A DNA stretch of 64,000 nt from Rhodoferax bucti (GCF_005876985.1 NZ_VAHD01000004.1:222075-286074); one strand, 5' to 3'; counted from the stretch's first letter, positions 51,572-62,194 are shown. Translations and numbers: made by a program. Notes: a model not told the origin generated them from the sequence alone.

Positions 51572-53569
51572 CTAGAAAGGCTGTTTGCTTTGCCACCAGT
51601 TTTGTACGGTTTCAACAGACGCATCGACTGTCAAATCCGAGTTGTCTAGCAGCAAGGCATCTTGTGCGGGCTTTAAAGGAGCGACGGTGCGGGAGGAATC
51701 CCGTGCGTCGCGCGCCTCTAGGTCTGCGCGAAGACTGTCAAGTGTAGCGGGAATGCCCTTTGAAATCAACTGCTTATAGCGGCGCTCCGCGCGGCAGGCG
51801 GCGCTGGCAGTCAGATAGACCTTGAGCGGTGCATCGGGAAAGATGACGGTGCCCATGTCCCGCCCGTCGGCTACCAAGCCGGGCAGCTTGCGAAAACCAC
51901 GCTGCAAATCGATCAAAGCTGCGCGAACGGCCGGAAAGGCCGACACTTTGGATGCATTCATGCCCGCCTCCTCGGTGCGGATGGCTTCGCTGACATCCTC
52001 GTGGGCCAGCCAGATGTGGCTACCTTCAAAATGGATAGGCAGGCTGCGCAGCAGGTTGACGATGGCTTGTTCATGGGCCAGATCTAGCGCGATGCCGGCG
52101 CGCGTGGCCGCCAGCCCGGTGATGCGGTAAAGCGAGCCGGAGTCCAGAAAGTGGTAACCCAGCTTTTCTGCCAGCACGGCGGCCAAGGTGCCTTTGCCGG
52201 AGGCCGTAGGACCATCGACACAGATGACAGGAATAGCCTGTGTATCTGCCGTGGCCACCGAAAACAGCGCCTCAAAATAGTCGGGGAAGGTTTTGGCCAC
52301 GCACTTGGGGTCTTCAATCCGCACGGGCAGTTGGGCGGGGTTGAACGCAGCCAGCGAGAAACACATGGCGACCCGGTGGTCGTCATAGGTGTGGATGCTG
52401 GCAGCCTTCCAGTCGGCTGTTATGGCGGGCGGCGTGACCTGGATGAAGTCCTGGCCTTCGACGACCGTGGCGCCCAGTTTGCGCAGCTCGGTGGCCATGG
52501 CGGCAATGCGGTCGGTTTCCTTGACGCGCCAGCTGGCAATGTTGCGCAGGGTGGTCGTGCCATCGGCATACAACGCCATCACCGCCAGGGTCATGGCGGC
52601 GTCGGGGATGTGGTTGCAGTCCAGGTCGATGGCCTTGAGGGGCCAGGCGCCGCGCTGGATGTGCAGCCAATTCGGGCCGCTTTCAATCTTGGCGCCCATG
52701 GCTTGGGCTGCTTCCATGAAGCGGATGTCGCCCTGGATGGAGTCGGCGCCTACACCTTGAACTTTGATGCCATTTTGACCGCTAGCGCCCGTAGACAGTG
52801 CGCCGAGTGCTATGAAATAGCTAGCGCTGGAGGCATCGGCCTCCACATGAATGTCACCCGGCGAGCGCAGCTTGGCACCTGCGGGAATGGTGAAGCGCTG
52901 CCATCCATCACGCTGCACCTGCACTCCGAAGCGGGCCAGCAGGTTCAGCGTGATTTCGATGTAGGGTTTGGAAATCAGTTCGCCCACCACCTCGATCACG
53001 ATGTTCTTGGCCGCCACCAGAGGCAGGGCCATGAGCAGAGCGGTGAGGAACTGGCTGGACACATCGCCGCGTACCCGGATGGGGGCGTCGAGCTTCAGTT
53101 GGGCGGTGCCTATGCGCAGGGGGGGAAAGCCCTCGTTGCCCATGTAGTCAATGCCGCAGCCCAGCTGGCGCAAAGCGTCTACCAGGTCGCCAATGGGTCG
53201 CTCGTGCATGCGGGGAACTCCGCTGAGTTCGAAGTCGCCACCCAGTACCGCCAGCGCAGCAGTCAAGGGGCGCATGGCTGTGCCGGCGTTTCCGAGGAAC
53301 AGCTTGGCAGAACCGTTCGGCAGCTTGCCACCCAAGCCGGTGATGCGCACGATGGCGCCCGACTCTTCGACTCCGCAGCCCAAGGTACGCAAGGCCACCA
53401 GCATGACGCGGGTGTCATCGGAGTCCAGCAGATCGTGGATGGTGGTGGTGCCCTCGCTCATGGCGGCCAGCAGCAGCACGCGGTTGGAAATGCTTTTGGA
53501 GCCGGGCAGGGTGACCGCGCCAGCGGCATGGGCCAAAGGGGGCAGGTCGAGGAATGCGGTGGAGAACAT
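51572..53569 (-). CDS. aroA: Fused EPSP synthase and cytidylate kinase
   Basis: One 665-residue chain carries two enzymes. Residues 1 to about 440 are 3-phosphoshikimate 1-carboxyvinyltransferase ([44 protein letters not shown]), the sixth step of the shikimate pathway. From about 448 the cytidylate kinase begins ([37 protein letters not shown]). In most genomes these are separate genes. A repeat copy (52764-52820) lies in frame in the AroA part. Its start overlaps the tyrA stop by one base. Confidence 0.97.
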   Translation of the reverse strand: MFSTAFLDLPPLAHAAGAVTLPGSKSISNRVLLLAAMSEGTTTIHDLLDSDDTRVMLVALRTLGCGVEESGAIVRITGLGGKLPNGSAKLFLGNAGTAMRPLTAALAVLGGDFELSGVPRMHERPIGDLVDALRQLGCGIDYMGNEGFPPLRIGTAQLKLDAPIRVRGDVSSQFLTALLMALPLVAAKNIVIEVVGELISKPYIEITLNLLARFGVQVQRDGWQRFTIPAGAKLRSPGDIHVEADASSASYFIALGALSTGASGQNGIKVQGVGADSIQGDIRFMEAAQAMGAKIESGPNWLHIQRGAWPLKAIDLDCNHIPDAAMTLAVMALYADGTTTLRNIASWRVKETDRIAAMATELRKLGATVVEGQDFIQVTPPAITADWKAASIHTYDDHRVAMCFSLAAFNPAQLPVRIEDPKCVAKTFPDYFEALFSVATADTQAIPVICVDGPTASGKGTLAAVLAEKLGYHFLDSGSLYRITGLAATRAGIALDLAHEQAIVNLLRSLPIHFEGSHIWLAHEDVSEAIRTEEAGMNASKVSAFPAVRAALIDLQRGFRKLPGLVADGRDMGTVIFPDAPLKVYLTASAACRAERRYKQLISKGIPATLDSLRADLEARDARDSSRTVAPLKPAQDALLLDNSDLTVDASVETVQNWWQSKQPF
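52764..52820. repeat. Dispersed repeat copy in frame inside aroA
   Basis: CATTTTGACCGCTAGCGCCC, then AGACAGTGCGCCGAGTGCTATGAAATAGC in the plus direction, match the 38423 copy. In the protein it codes for the segment around [17 protein letters not shown], in the second half of the AroA fold. Confidence 0.65.
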
Positions 53570-54444
53570 TATTTGTTGTGCTTGGTCGCCATGGTCCAGT
53601 TGGCGCGGGTGGAGCTGGCTTGCTCAATGAGGCCTTCCAGCGCATCGCCGTTGCCGCTGGAGATCATCAGCTCCATGGCTTGGAGGGTGCGTTGGAAAAT
53701 TTTGCTTTGCTCCAACAGCTCTTCGCGGTTGGAGATCATGATGTCGCGCCAGATTTTGGGGTCACCCGCCGCGATGCGGGTGAAATCCCGGAAGCCCGGT
53801 CCGGCGAGCGACAGGTAGTCTTGACCCTGAGGCTGGCTGGTGATGCCGTTCATCAGTGCGAACGCAATCAGGTGCGGCAGGTGGCTGACGGCGGCAAAGG
53901 CCGCATCGTGCTGCTCAGGGGACATCTTGAGCACGCGGCAGCCCAAGGCGGTCCAGACATCGACCGCTTTTTGCAACTGGACGGTCAGGGTGCGCTCGAT
54001 CGGAGTCAGGATGATCTGCTTGCCCGCATACAGGTCCGGATCGGCATGCTCGACGCCCGAGAGTTCTTTGCCTGCAATCGGGTGAGCCGGCACGAAGGAG
54101 CCGATGTGCTCCCGCAGGCCCCGGCGGCCAGCATCAATCACGTCGCGCTTGGTGGAGCCCACATCCATGATGAGCATGCTGGGCGTTACCAGGTGCTTGA
54201 TAGCTTTGAAGGTGGATTCGGTGGCCGACACCGGCACGGCGATCAGCACAATGTCGGCGCCGGATACGGCCAGCAGCGCCGAAGGGGCTTCGATGTCAAT
54301 CACGCCCATTTGGCGCGCGCGCTCGGTGGTGGAGGGTGATTTGCTGTAGCCGACAACGCGCTTCACCAACCCCGCGCGCTTGAGCGCCAGGGCAAAGGAG
54401 CCGCCCATCAAACCGCAACCAATCAGACCGAGTTGTTCAAACAT
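53569..54444 (-). CDS. tyrA: Prephenate dehydrogenase
   Basis: NAD(P)-dependent oxidative decarboxylation of prephenate (or arogenate) toward tyrosine, 291 residues. The Rossmann motif [13 protein letters not shown] opens the protein; [12 protein letters not shown] and [16 protein letters not shown] are the conserved dehydrogenase parts with the catalytic His. It lies between pheA and aroA-cmk in one transcription unit. The aminotransferase hisC, often between pheA and tyrA in related genomes, is not present. Confidence 0.96.
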   Translation of the reverse strand: MFEQLGLIGCGLMGGSFALALKRAGLVKRVVGYSKSPSTTERARQMGVIDIEAPSALLAVSGADIVLIAVPVSATESTFKAIKHLVTPSMLIMDVGSTKRDVIDAGRRGLREHIGSFVPAHPIAGKELSGVEHADPDLYAGKQIILTPIERTLTVQLQKAVDVWTALGCRVLKMSPEQHDAAFAAVSHLPHLIAFALMNGITSQPQGQDYLSLAGPGFRDFTRIAAGDPKIWRDIMISNREELLEQSKIFQRTLQAMELMISSGNGDALEGLIEQASSTRANWTMATKHNK

Positions 54445-54464
54445 AAGGGTGTCCTGCAGCCAGC

Positions 54465-55547
54465 TCAGTCTGCCAAGGGGTAGGTGCCCAGCACCTTGTA
54501 GAAGGCACAGAGACCGGCAAGATCTTTCAGCGCAGCCGCCACGTGGGGTTGCGAGGGGTGGCCTTGCAAATCAATGTAGAAGTAGTACTCCCACTGGCCG
54601 CTGCGGGCCGGGCGGGACTCGAACCGTGTCATGGACACGCCGTGTTGTTTCAGGGGCACTAACATGTCGTGGACTGCCCCAGGCTTGTTGGGCACGGACA
54701 CCACCAAGCTGGTGCAGTCCTTGCCCGAGGCCTGTGGAGCCGGCAGCACGCTGGGCAGGCACACCACGACAAAACGGGTGCGGTTGAATGCTTCGTCCTG
54801 GATGGCGTGCGCAGCGGTATGCAGGCCGAACTCGGACCCCGCGCGCTCACTCGCAATGCCTGCCCACGCAGGGTTGGTGGCTGCCAGACGCGCGCCCTCG
54901 GCGTTGCTGGAGACGGCGCGCCGCTCGGCATGGGGCAAATGGGTGCTGAGCCACTGCTGGCATTGGGCCAAGGCCTGCGGGTGCGCGAGCACGACCTCGA
55001 TACTTTCCAGCGATGGGGTGCTGCGCAGCAAGTGGTGGCGCACCAGCAGGCTGATTTCGCCCACGATGTGCAGCGGGGAGTTCAGCAGCAGATCGAGCGA
55101 GCGCGTGACCACGCCTTCGGTGCTGTTCTCCACTGGCACCACGCCAAACTCGGCCGAGCCTGCCGTCGCCGCATGGAACACTTCGTCAAAATTGGCGCAG
55201 GGCACATGGGTGATGCTGGAGCCAAAAAAGCGCAGTGCAGCCTCTTCGCTGAAGGTGCCTTTGGGGCCCAAGTAGGCCACGCGTTGCGGTGCTTCCAGTG
55301 CCCGGCAGGCGGACATGATTTCGCGCCAGATCACGGCCACACTGCTGTTTTTCAACGCACCGTCATTCGCGGTTTGCAGGGTCTGGATCACCTGGGCTTC
55401 GCGTTCGGGGCGGAAAACGGCGGAGCCTTCCACCTTTTTGATTTCGCCCACTTCATTGGCCAATGCCGCACGGCGGTTCAGCAGGGCGAGGAGTTCGAGG
55501 TCCAGCGCGTCAATCAGGACTCGGAGTTCAGGGAGGGTTCGTGCCAT
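54465..55547 (-). CDS. pheA: Bifunctional chorismate mutase / prephenate dehydratase (P-protein)
   Basis: Makes phenylpyruvate from chorismate, 360 residues with three domains: an AroQ chorismate mutase (LRVLIDALDLELLALLNRRA, the IDALD helix), the dehydratase (VAYLGPKGTFSEEAA, GVVPVENSTEG, NRTRFVVV) and a C-terminal ACT domain (TSLVVSVPNKPGAVHDML, ESRPARSGQWEYYFYID) that binds phenylalanine for feedback control. Nine bases separate it from serC upstream. Confidence 0.97.
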   Translation of the reverse strand: MARTLPELRVLIDALDLELLALLNRRAALANEVGEIKKVEGSAVFRPEREAQVIQTLQTANDGALKNSSVAVIWREIMSACRALEAPQRVAYLGPKGTFSEEAALRFFGSSITHVPCANFDEVFHAATAGSAEFGVVPVENSTEGVVTRSLDLLLNSPLHIVGEISLLVRHHLLRSTPSLESIEVVLAHPQALAQCQQWLSTHLPHAERRAVSSNAEGARLAATNPAWAGIASERAGSEFGLHTAAHAIQDEAFNRTRFVVVCLPSVLPAPQASGKDCTSLVVSVPNKPGAVHDMLVPLKQHGVSMTRFESRPARSGQWEYYFYIDLQGHPSQPHVAAALKDLAGLCAFYKVLGTYPLAD

Positions 55548-55555
55548 GGTGTGTC

Positions 55556-56695
55556 TCAGCCGTGGGTGCGCTCGAACTCGCGCATGTAGGCCACCAGCGC
55601 CTGCACGCCTTCCAGCGGAATGGCGTTGTAAATGCTGGCGCGCATGCCACCCACCGACTTGTGTCCTTTGAGTTGCAGCAAGCCCGCTTCTTTGGCGCCA
55701 GCCAGGAACGCGTCGTTCAGGCTCTCATTGCGCAGGAAAAAGGGCACATTCATACGCGAGCGCGCATTGCGCGCCACGCCGTTGATGTAGAAGCCGGTGG
55801 CGTCAATCGTCTCGTACAGCAGCTCGGCCTTGGCGATGTTGCGGGCCTCCATGGCCGCGACCCCTGTCAGCCCATTCTCGCCTTGGCGCTTGAGCCACTT
55901 AAACACCAGGCCGGCCATGTAGATCGAGTACGTGGGCGGGGTGTTGTACATGGAGCCGTTGTCGGCCACGGTTTTGTAGTCAAACGCGCTGGGGCAAATG
56001 CTTTGGGCATGGCCCAGCAGGTCTTCGCGCACTACCACTAAGGTCAGGCCTGCAGGCCCAAGGTTCTTCTGTGCACCGCCAAAGGCGAGACCCACGCGGC
56101 TCCAGTCCACGGGGCGGGACGCGACGTGAGAGGAAAAGTCGATTATCAATTCCGCTTGGGAGCCCAGCGCCTTCAGGTCGGGCAGGCTTTGGAACTCGAT
56201 GCCATTGATCGTTTCGTTGCTGCAGATGTGCACATAGCTGGCCTCATCGCGCAGCTCCCAGCTCGCCGCAGGAGGAATGGCGGTAAAACCATCGGCCTTG
56301 CCCGTAGCGGCGAGGTGGGCGTTGCAATACTTGCCCGCTTCCTTGAGCGACTTTTCACTCCAGCTGCCGGTAACCACGAAGTCCGCGGCGCCGTTGCCAC
56401 TGGTGGCGCGCAGGCGGCTCAGGTTCATGGGCACGATCGCGTTTTCAGCTAGGCCACCACCCTGCATGAACAGGATCTTGAAGTTCGCCGGCACCGCCAG
56501 CAGCTCGCGCAGGTCGGCTTCCGCTGCTTCGTAGATGCTCAGGAACTCTTTGCCACGGTGGCTCATTTCCATCACACCCATGCCGCTGAGGCGGCCGCTG
56601 GCGTCGGGCCAGTTGAGCATCTCGGCGGCGGCTTGTTCCAACACTTCGGCTGGCATGGCGGCCGGTCCGGCCGAGAAGTTGTAGGGTCGTTGCAT
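55556..56695 (-). CDS. serC: Phosphoserine aminotransferase
   Basis: PLP enzyme that makes 3-phosphoserine and also a step of PLP synthesis, 379 residues. The start [15 protein letters not shown] is diagnostic. The PLP lysine is in [12 protein letters not shown] used ATG 56695; the longer open frame upstream crosses the repeat at 56708-56767. It is the first gene after gyrA in the minus-strand run. Confidence 0.97.
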   Translation of the reverse strand: MQRPYNFSAGPAAMPAEVLEQAAAEMLNWPDASGRLSGMGVMEMSHRGKEFLSIYEAAEADLRELLAVPANFKILFMQGGGLAENAIVPMNLSRLRATSGNGAADFVVTGSWSEKSLKEAGKYCNAHLAATGKADGFTAIPPAASWELRDEASYVHICSNETINGIEFQSLPDLKALGSQAELIIDFSSHVASRPVDWSRVGLAFGGAQKNLGPAGLTLVVVREDLLGHAQSICPSAFDYKTVADNGSMYNTPPTYSIYMAGLVFKWLKRQGENGLTGVAAMEARNIAKAELLYETIDATGFYINGVARNARSRMNVPFFLRNESLNDAFLAGAKEAGLLQLKGHKSVGGMRASIYNAIPLEGVQALVAYMREFERTHG

Positions 56696-56707
56696 CAGTG
56701 GCTTTTG

Positions 56708-56767
56708 GGATGAAATCGTGCTTTGGCGCCTATGGAGTGTGCGGGAGTAGCTATCAAAATGATAGTT
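56708..56767. repeat. Dispersed repeat copy between gyrA and serC
   Basis: GGATGAAATCGTGCTTTGGC, CCTATGGAGTGTGCGGGAG and AGCTATCAAAATGATAG in order match the 38423 copy. It makes up nearly the whole gap and touches the gyrA stop codon. Confidence 0.75.
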
Positions 56768-59420
56768 ACTCAGCGGCGGGCGCATCTCCTTCGGTACCGG
56801 CGGCTGTGTCGTCGCCTTCACCTGCATCGGTCGGGTTGGCGTCGTTTTCCACGATGCGCTGCAGACCGCTCAGCTTGGAGCCTTCGTCCAGGCCGATAAG
56901 CGTCACGCCTTGGGTCGCACGACCCATTTCACGGATCTCACTCACACGGGTGCGCACCAACACGCCCTTGTCGGTAATCAGCATGATTTCGTCTTCGGCG
57001 TGCACCAAGGTTGCGGCCACGACCTTGCCGTTGCGCTCGGATTGCTGGATGGCAATCATGCCCTTGGTACCGCGGCCATGGCGGGTGTATTCGGTGATGT
57101 TGGTGCGCTTGCCGTAGCCGTTTTCGGTGGCAGTGAGCACGCTTTGTTGCTCGTCTTCAGCGACCAGCATGGCGATCACGCTCTGGCCTTCATCGAGCAT
57201 CATGCCGCGCACGCCGCGGGCGTTACGACCCATGGGGCGCACATCGTTTTCGTCGAAGCGCACAGCCTTGCCGCCGTCGCTGAACAACATCACGTCGTGC
57301 TTGCCGTCGGTCAGTGCTGCGCCGATCAGGAAGTCGCCTTCGTCGAGGTCCACGGCAATGATGCCGGCCTTGCGCGGGTTACTGAATTCGTCGAGCGCAG
57401 TCTTCTTAACCGTGCCCATGCTGGTGGACATGAACACATACTGGTCGGCAGGGAAGGTGCGCTTTTCGCCGGTGAGTGCCAGCACCACCGTGATTTTTTC
57501 GCCCTCTTGCAAGGGGAACATGTTGACGATGGGGCGGCCGCGGGAACCGCGCGAGCCCTGCGGCACTTCCCAGACCTTGAGCCAGTACAAGCGGCCGCGG
57601 TTGGAGAAGCACAGGATGTAGTCGTGGGTATTGGCTACAAAGAGCTGGTCCACCCAGTCATCTTCTTTGGTGGCGGTGGCCTGTTTGCCCCGGCCGCCGC
57701 GCTTCTGGGCACGGTACTCATGCAAGGGCTGGCTCTTGATGTAGCCGCTATGGCTCATCGTGACCACCATGTCGGTGGGGGTGATCAGGTCTTCGGTAGA
57801 CAGGTCGAACGAGGAGTGTTCGACCAGGCTGCGGCGCGCGCCGATCTTGGTCTGGCCGAATTCCTGTTTCACATGGCCCAATTCTTCGCCAATGATCACC
57901 GCCACGCGTGCGGGCTTGGCCAGGATATCCAGCAGGTCTTCGATCTCTGCCATCACGTCTTTGTACTCGGCAACGATCTTGTCTTGCTCCAGGCCGGTCA
58001 GGCGTTGCAAGCGCATTTGCAGAATTTCCTGCGCTTGCGTTTCTGACAGGCGGTACAGGCCGTCGTTGCCCATGCCGAATTCTTTTTCCAGGCCTTCGGG
58101 ACGGTAGTCATCCGCATTCACTACTCCACCGTCGGCACGGGTGCGGGTCAACATTTCGCGTACCAGCTTGCTGTCCCAAGGGCGGTTCATCAGTTCGGTT
58201 TTTGCCACCGGTGGGGTGGGCGATTCGCGGATGATGCGGATGAAGTCGTCGATGTTGGCCAGAGCCACCGCCAAGCCTTCCAGCACGTGGCCGCGCTCGC
58301 GGGCTTTGCGCAGGTTGAACACGGTGCGGCGTGTCACCACCTCACGGCGGTGGTTCAGGAAGACTTCGATCAGGTCCTTCAGGTTACACAGCTTGGGCTG
58401 GCCGTTCACCAATGCCACCATGTTGATGCCGAAGGTGTCTTGCAGCTGGGTTTGCTTGTACAGGTTGTTGAGCACCACCTCGGGCACTTCGCCGCGCTTG
58501 AGCTCGATCACTAGGCGCATGCCGGATTTGTCGGACTCGTCCTGGATGTGGCTGATGCCTTCGATCTTCTTCTCGTGCACCAGCTCGGCCATGCGCTCTT
58601 GCAAGGTCTTTTTGTTGACCTGGTAGGGCAGCTCGTCCACGATGATGGCTTGGCGCTGGCCCTTGTCGATGTCTTCAAAGTGGCAGCGTGCGCGCATGAC
58701 CACGCGGCCACGACCGGTGCGGTAGCCGTCTTTCACACCCTGGATGCCGTAGATGATGCCGGCGGTGGGGAAGTCCGGTGCCGGAATGATGTCCATTAGG
58801 TCGTCGATGGAGGCTTCCGGGTTCTTCAGCAAATGGAGGCAAGCGTCCACCACCTCGTTGAGGTTGTGGGGGGGAATGTTGGTGGCCATACCCACCGCAA
58901 TACCGCCCGAACCGTTGACCAACAGATTGGGGATGCGGGTGGGCATCACCAAGGGTTCTGTTTCGGAGCCGTCGTAGTTGGGCCCGAAGTCCACGGTTTC
59001 CTTGTCCAGATCGGCCAGCAATTCGTGGGCGATTTTTGCCAAGCGGATTTCGGTGTAACGCATCGCCGCAGCGCTGTCGCCGTCCACCGAGCCGAAGTTG
59101 CCCTGGCCGTCCACCAGCATGTGACGCATGGAAAAGTCCTGCGCCATACGGACGATGGTGTCGTACACCGATTGGTCGCCGTGCGGGTGGTATTTACCGA
59201 TGACGTCGCCCACAATACGTGCGGACTTTTTGTAGGCACGGTTCCAGTCGTTGTTGAGCTCATGCATCGCATAAAGCACACGGCGGTGCACGGGCTTCAA
59301 GCCATCACGCGCATCGGGCAGGGCGCGGCCCACGATCACGCTCATGGCGTAATCGAGGTAGCTGCGGCGCATTTCCTCTTCAAGACTGATGGGCAGTGTT
59401 TCTTTGGCGAACTGGGTCAT
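56766..59420 (-). CDS. gyrA: DNA gyrase subunit A
   Basis: Breakage-reunion subunit of gyrase, 884 residues. The catalytic Tyr is residue 122 in [10 protein letters not shown]. The quinolone region reads HGDQSVYDT, which puts Gln at the position of E. coli Ser83 and Asp at 87. The C-terminal beta-pinwheel with its GyrA box (QKRGGRGK) is present, followed by an acidic tail of Asp, Ala and Glu. ATG 59420 begins [13 protein letters not shown]; longer frames lack support. It is divergent from the ompA-type gene, a typical arrangement for Burkholderiales. Confidence 0.98.
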   Translation of the reverse strand: MTQFAKETLPISLEEEMRRSYLDYAMSVIVGRALPDARDGLKPVHRRVLYAMHELNNDWNRAYKKSARIVGDVIGKYHPHGDQSVYDTIVRMAQDFSMRHMLVDGQGNFGSVDGDSAAAMRYTEIRLAKIAHELLADLDKETVDFGPNYDGSETEPLVMPTRIPNLLVNGSGGIAVGMATNIPPHNLNEVVDACLHLLKNPEASIDDLMDIIPAPDFPTAGIIYGIQGVKDGYRTGRGRVVMRARCHFEDIDKGQRQAIIVDELPYQVNKKTLQERMAELVHEKKIEGISHIQDESDKSGMRLVIELKRGEVPEVVLNNLYKQTQLQDTFGINMVALVNGQPKLCNLKDLIEVFLNHRREVVTRRTVFNLRKARERGHVLEGLAVALANIDDFIRIIRESPTPPVAKTELMNRPWDSKLVREMLTRTRADGGVVNADDYRPEGLEKEFGMGNDGLYRLSETQAQEILQMRLQRLTGLEQDKIVAEYKDVMAEIEDLLDILAKPARVAVIIGEELGHVKQEFGQTKIGARRSLVEHSSFDLSTEDLITPTDMVVTMSHSGYIKSQPLHEYRAQKRGGRGKQATATKEDDWVDQLFVANTHDYILCFSNRGRLYWLKVWEVPQGSRGSRGRPIVNMFPLQEGEKITVVLALTGEKRTFPADQYVFMSTSMGTVKKTALDEFSNPRKAGIIAVDLDEGDFLIGAALTDGKHDVMLFSDGGKAVRFDENDVRPMGRNARGVRGMMLDEGQSVIAMLVAEDEQQSVLTATENGYGKRTNITEYTRHGRGTKGMIAIQQSERNGKVVAATLVHAEDEIMLITDKGVLVRTRVSEIREMGRATQGVTLIGLDEGSKLSGLQRIVENDANPTDAGEGDDTAAGTEGDAPAAE

Positions 59421-59656
59421 GGGTGGTGTCTGTCTATCAACGTCGAGGACAACCTGCGATTCTACGGCCGCACGCATGTCGCCTGATTGCAACAACTACT
59501 TCGGGCAAACCCAGATACCGGAACTAGTTGGCAGCGGTTCTTAGGCTCGAGTCTGTGCTATGGCACAATGTTGTGAACGTCTTTGGTGCATCAGCGTAAG
59601 GGCGTCACAAAATCATTCGCAGCTCGCTGCAGTCTCTGCCGTAAAAGGAAGGTCCC
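59421..59656. promoter_or_regulatory. Divergent promoter region of gyrA and the OmpA-type gene
   Basis: CACAAT at 59564-59569 is a possible -10 box for the rightward gene, giving a leader near 80 bases ending in AAGGAAGG. On the minus strand TAGAAT lies about 40 bases before the gyrA start. No gene is seen. Confidence 0.4.
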
Positions 59657-60298
59657 ATGAAACAACTGAACAAAGTAGCAGCCCTGATCGCTACCGCCGT
59701 ATTGGCTACTGCCGCTGGCGCCCAAGAAATCCACAACTGGCGCAACGCTTCCGGCGAAGTCTGGAAAAACGTTGATGGCCAATGCTGGCGTGATGCTAGC
59801 TGGACTCCAGCTACCGCTGCCGCTGGTTGCGATGGCGCTTTGGTTGCTCCTAAGGCTGCCGCTCCTGCTCCCGCAGCACCTGCTGCCGTAGCTCCCGCAG
59901 CTGCAGCGCCTGCCGCCGCAGCGCCTGCTGCTGCCGCAGCTGCCAGCAAAGTGACTTACGCTGCAGATGCATTCTTTGACTTCGACAAAGCAGTGTTGAA
60001 GGCCGAAGGCAAGGCTAAGTTGGATGACTTGGTTTCCAAGGTTAAAGCCATCAACCTGGAAGTCATCATCGCTGTGGGTCACACCGACGCAACTGGCGAC
60101 GATGCTTACAACCAGAAATTGTCTGTTGCTCGTTCTGAAGCTGTGAAGGCCTACTTGGTGTCCAAGGGCATCGAAAAGAACCGCGTTTACACCGAAGGCA
60201 AGGGCGAGAAGCAACCTGTTGCTGACAACAAGACCAAAGAAGGTCGCGCCAAGAACCGCCGCGTGGAAATCGAAGTGGTTGGTACACGCGCCAAGTAA
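59657..60298 (+). CDS. OmpA family protein
   Basis: Outer-membrane-associated peptidoglycan-binding protein, 213 residues. A signal peptide ending TAAGAQ, a short part with a Cys pair (GQCWRD, AAGCDG), a long Ala/Pro linker of AAPA units, and then an OmpA C-terminal domain (FFDFDKAVLKAEGKAKLDDL, GHTDATGDDAYNQKLSVARSEAV, NRRVEIEV). It has no beta-barrel, so it resembles the small OmpA-like proteins of Burkholderiales. AAGGAAGG gives it a strong ribosome binding site. It sits upstream of ubiG and gph. Confidence 0.93.
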   Translation: MKQLNKVAALIATAVLATAAGAQEIHNWRNASGEVWKNVDGQCWRDASWTPATAAAGCDGALVAPKAAAPAPAAPAAVAPAAAAPAAAAPAAAAAASKVTYAADAFFDFDKAVLKAEGKAKLDDLVSKVKAINLEVIIAVGHTDATGDDAYNQKLSVARSEAVKAYLVSKGIEKNRVYTEGKGEKQPVADNKTKEGRAKNRRVEIEVVGTRAK

Positions 60299-60323
60299 TC
60301 TGTTCTCTTGAATAATTAGAAAG

Positions 60324-60346
60324 AACCCGCTCCGGCGGGTTTTTTC
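60324..60346 (+). terminator. Intrinsic terminator of the OmpA-type gene
   Basis: AACCCGC-TCC-GGCGGGTT stem followed by TTTTTC. Confidence 0.9.
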
Positions 60347-60355
60347 TTGTCCCTA

Positions 60356-60361
60356 CACAAT
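60356..60361 (+). promoter_or_regulatory. -10-like hexamer of a probable leaderless ubiG mRNA
   Basis: CACAAT begins 12 bases before the ubiG ATG, directly after the upstream terminator. No Shine-Dalgarno sequence is present. Confidence 0.45.
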
Positions 60362-60367
60362 CCATGT

Positions 60368-61081
60368 ATGCAAACCACACTCAACGCCGATCCTGCTGAA
60401 CTTGCCAAATTTTCTGAGCTTGCCCATCGTTGGTGGGACACAGAAAGCGAGTTCAAGCCTTTGCACCAGATTAATCCTTTGCGTTTGGCATGGATTCAAA
60501 CCTTTGTGCCATTGGCAGACAAGACCATGGTGGACGTCGGGTGCGGTGGCGGGATTCTGGCGGACTCAGCAGCCCGGCAAGGTGCCAAAGTGTTGGGTAT
60601 TGATCTGTCCACCAAGGCCTTGAAGGTCGCTCAACTTCATGCTTTGGAAGCTGAAACGCCCAATGTCACCTATCGTGAAATTAGCGCAGAAGCGCTGGCC
60701 GCTGAAGCGGTCGGCAGCATGGATGTAGTGACTTGCATGGAAATGCTGGAGCATGTGCCCGACCCGGCCTCTGTGGTCGAGGCCTGTGCCCGTATGGTCA
60801 AACCCGGGGGGTGGGTGTTCTTTTCGACATTGAATCGCAACCCCATGTCGTTCCTTCAGGCCATCGTCGGGGCTGAGTACGTGTTGAATCTGCTGCCCAA
60901 AGGCACGCACGAGTACGCCAAGATGATCCGCCCGAGTGAGCTCGCACACTACTGCCGCGAGGCTGGCCTGGAGCTTCAAGCGACCAAGGGCCTGAGCTAC
61001 AACCCCTTGACCCGTCGCTACTCCATGAACAACAACACGCAAGTCAATTATTTGTTTGCTACCCGGAAACCTGCGGCATGA
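60368..61081 (+). CDS. ubiG: Ubiquinone biosynthesis O-methyltransferase
   Basis: SAM-dependent methyltransferase that carries out both O-methylations of ubiquinone synthesis, 237 residues. The start MQTTLNADPAELAKFSELAHRWW (upstream part of the conserved N-terminus), motif I VDVGCGGGILAD and CMEMLEHVPDP are typical of UbiG. I chose ATG 60368 over a TTG at 60347 that lies in the terminator. Its TGA overlaps the ATG of gph. Confidence 0.96.
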   Translation: MQTTLNADPAELAKFSELAHRWWDTESEFKPLHQINPLRLAWIQTFVPLADKTMVDVGCGGGILADSAARQGAKVLGIDLSTKALKVAQLHALEAETPNVTYREISAEALAAEAVGSMDVVTCMEMLEHVPDPASVVEACARMVKPGGWVFFSTLNRNPMSFLQAIVGAEYVLNLLPKGTHEYAKMIRPSELAHYCREAGLELQATKGLSYNPLTRRYSMNNNTQVNYLFATRKPAA

Positions 61082-61758
61082 GTTTGAAAACACCGGTGGG
61101 TGAAGTAAAAGCGGTGCTTTTTGACTTGGACGGCACGTTGATCGACAGTGCGCCGGATTTGGGGGCTGCTGCCGACAAAATGCGAACAGACCGCGGTTTG
61201 CCCTCCTTGCCGGATGCTGCTTACCGGCCCATGGCGGGTGCAGGTGCGCGCGGGATGTTGAGCGTAGCGTTTGGAATGACCCCGGATTCCCCCGAGTTCG
61301 AGGCGATGCGTGAAGAGTTTTTCGTGAACTATGAGCGCTGCATGACCGAACGCACCTATGTGTTCGAGGGCGTTCAAGACATGTTGGGCCAGCTGGAAAC
61401 CCGCAGTGTTTTGTGGGGTGTAGTTACCAACAAGTCCAAGCGGTTCACCGAGCCTTTGGCTGCCCAGATGCCATTGTTCGCGAACGCTTCGGTTGTCATC
61501 AGCGGAGATACAACGCCCTACGCGAAGCCGCACCCCGAGCCTCTCTTGGAGGCCGCACGCCGCTTGGCGCTTGATCCGTCCCAATGTGTCTATGTCGGCG
61601 ACGATGAACGTGACATCCTGGCGGCGCGTGCCGCGGGTATGTATTCTGTGGCCGCGTGCTACGGATACTTGGGTGCCAAGGCGGACACGGCTGAGTGGGG
61701 CGCTGACGTGGAAATTAAATCTCCTGCCCAGCTCTTGCAAAGTCTGACGAGCGCCTAA
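61078..61758 (+). CDS. gph: Phosphoglycolate phosphatase (HAD family)
   Basis: Dephosphorylates 2-phosphoglycolate, 226 residues, HAD superfamily. The nucleophile motif FDLDGTLIDSAPDL, motif II VVTNKS and the motif III/IV stretch VYVGDDERDILAARAAG are all present. In Burkholderiales, ubiG-gph pairs with this exact 4-base overlap are common. Its stop overlaps a TAAAAT that probably forms part of the ssrA promoter. Confidence 0.95.
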   Translation: MSLKTPVGEVKAVLFDLDGTLIDSAPDLGAAADKMRTDRGLPSLPDAAYRPMAGAGARGMLSVAFGMTPDSPEFEAMREEFFVNYERCMTERTYVFEGVQDMLGQLETRSVLWGVVTNKSKRFTEPLAAQMPLFANASVVISGDTTPYAKPHPEPLLEAARRLALDPSQCVYVGDDERDILAARAAGMYSVAACYGYLGAKADTAEWGADVEIKSPAQLLQSLTSA

Positions 61759-61770
61759 AATAGGGATTGA

Positions 61771-62146
61771 GGGGCTGCACTGGTTTCGACGTGGATTGGA
61801 ATCGCTGTGGTGCATGTCGAGCTGAATGCGCTCGTAAAACAGATTCAAACAAACTAACTGCAAACGACGAACGTTTCGCACTCGCTGCTTAATAACCAGT
61901 GAGCCTTACAACGGCAGGCCGATGGGCCGGGCAAGGGTGGCGCAAGCTGTCCAGGCTGTAAGGTCATTTACATCGGCTGGCTTTTTACCGGGTACCTTGG
62001 TGAGAGGCGAGAAAGTAGGGTACTGGCGTCCGGCATAGCGTGCGACTGCGCGATTCCGGTGGCGAGACTCAAATCAGACCGCTAAACATGTAGATCTGCT
62101 CGAGGAAGTTTTGCGGACGGGGGTTCAAATCCCCCCAGCTCCACCA
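61771..62146 (+). ncRNA. ssrA: Transfer-messenger RNA (tmRNA)
   Basis: Rescues stalled ribosomes by tagging the nascent protein. The tRNA-like part pairs 5' GGGGCTG with CAGCTCC, followed by A and a genomic CCA. The mRNA part (61860-61895) encodes ANDERFALAA then TAA TAA, the normal betaproteobacterial tag. The resume codon is GCA. TAAAAT at 61756-61761 is a possible -10 box. The 3' end (GGGGGTTCAAATCCCCCC and on) is a frequent attachment site for integrative elements, and an integrase follows. Confidence 0.97.
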
Positions 62147-62157
62147 TACCCCCTGAT

Positions 62158-62194
62158 AAAGGCCGCTAGGAACATACACCTAGCGGCCTTTTTC
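62158..62194 (+). terminator. Terminator of ssrA
   Basis: AAAGGCCGCTAGG and CCTAGCGGCCTTT form a perfect 13-bp stem followed by TTCTTT. Confidence 0.92.

Noticed and set aside
52151..53818. A 555-codon open frame opposite aroA-cmk
   Set aside because: It crosses two real genes on the opposite strand and resembles no protein.
60660..60710. GAAATTAGCGCAGAAGCGCTGGCC in ubiG as another dispersed-repeat copy
   Set aside because: Only the AGCGC core matches; the flanking AGCAGCTA and ATAGC parts are missing.
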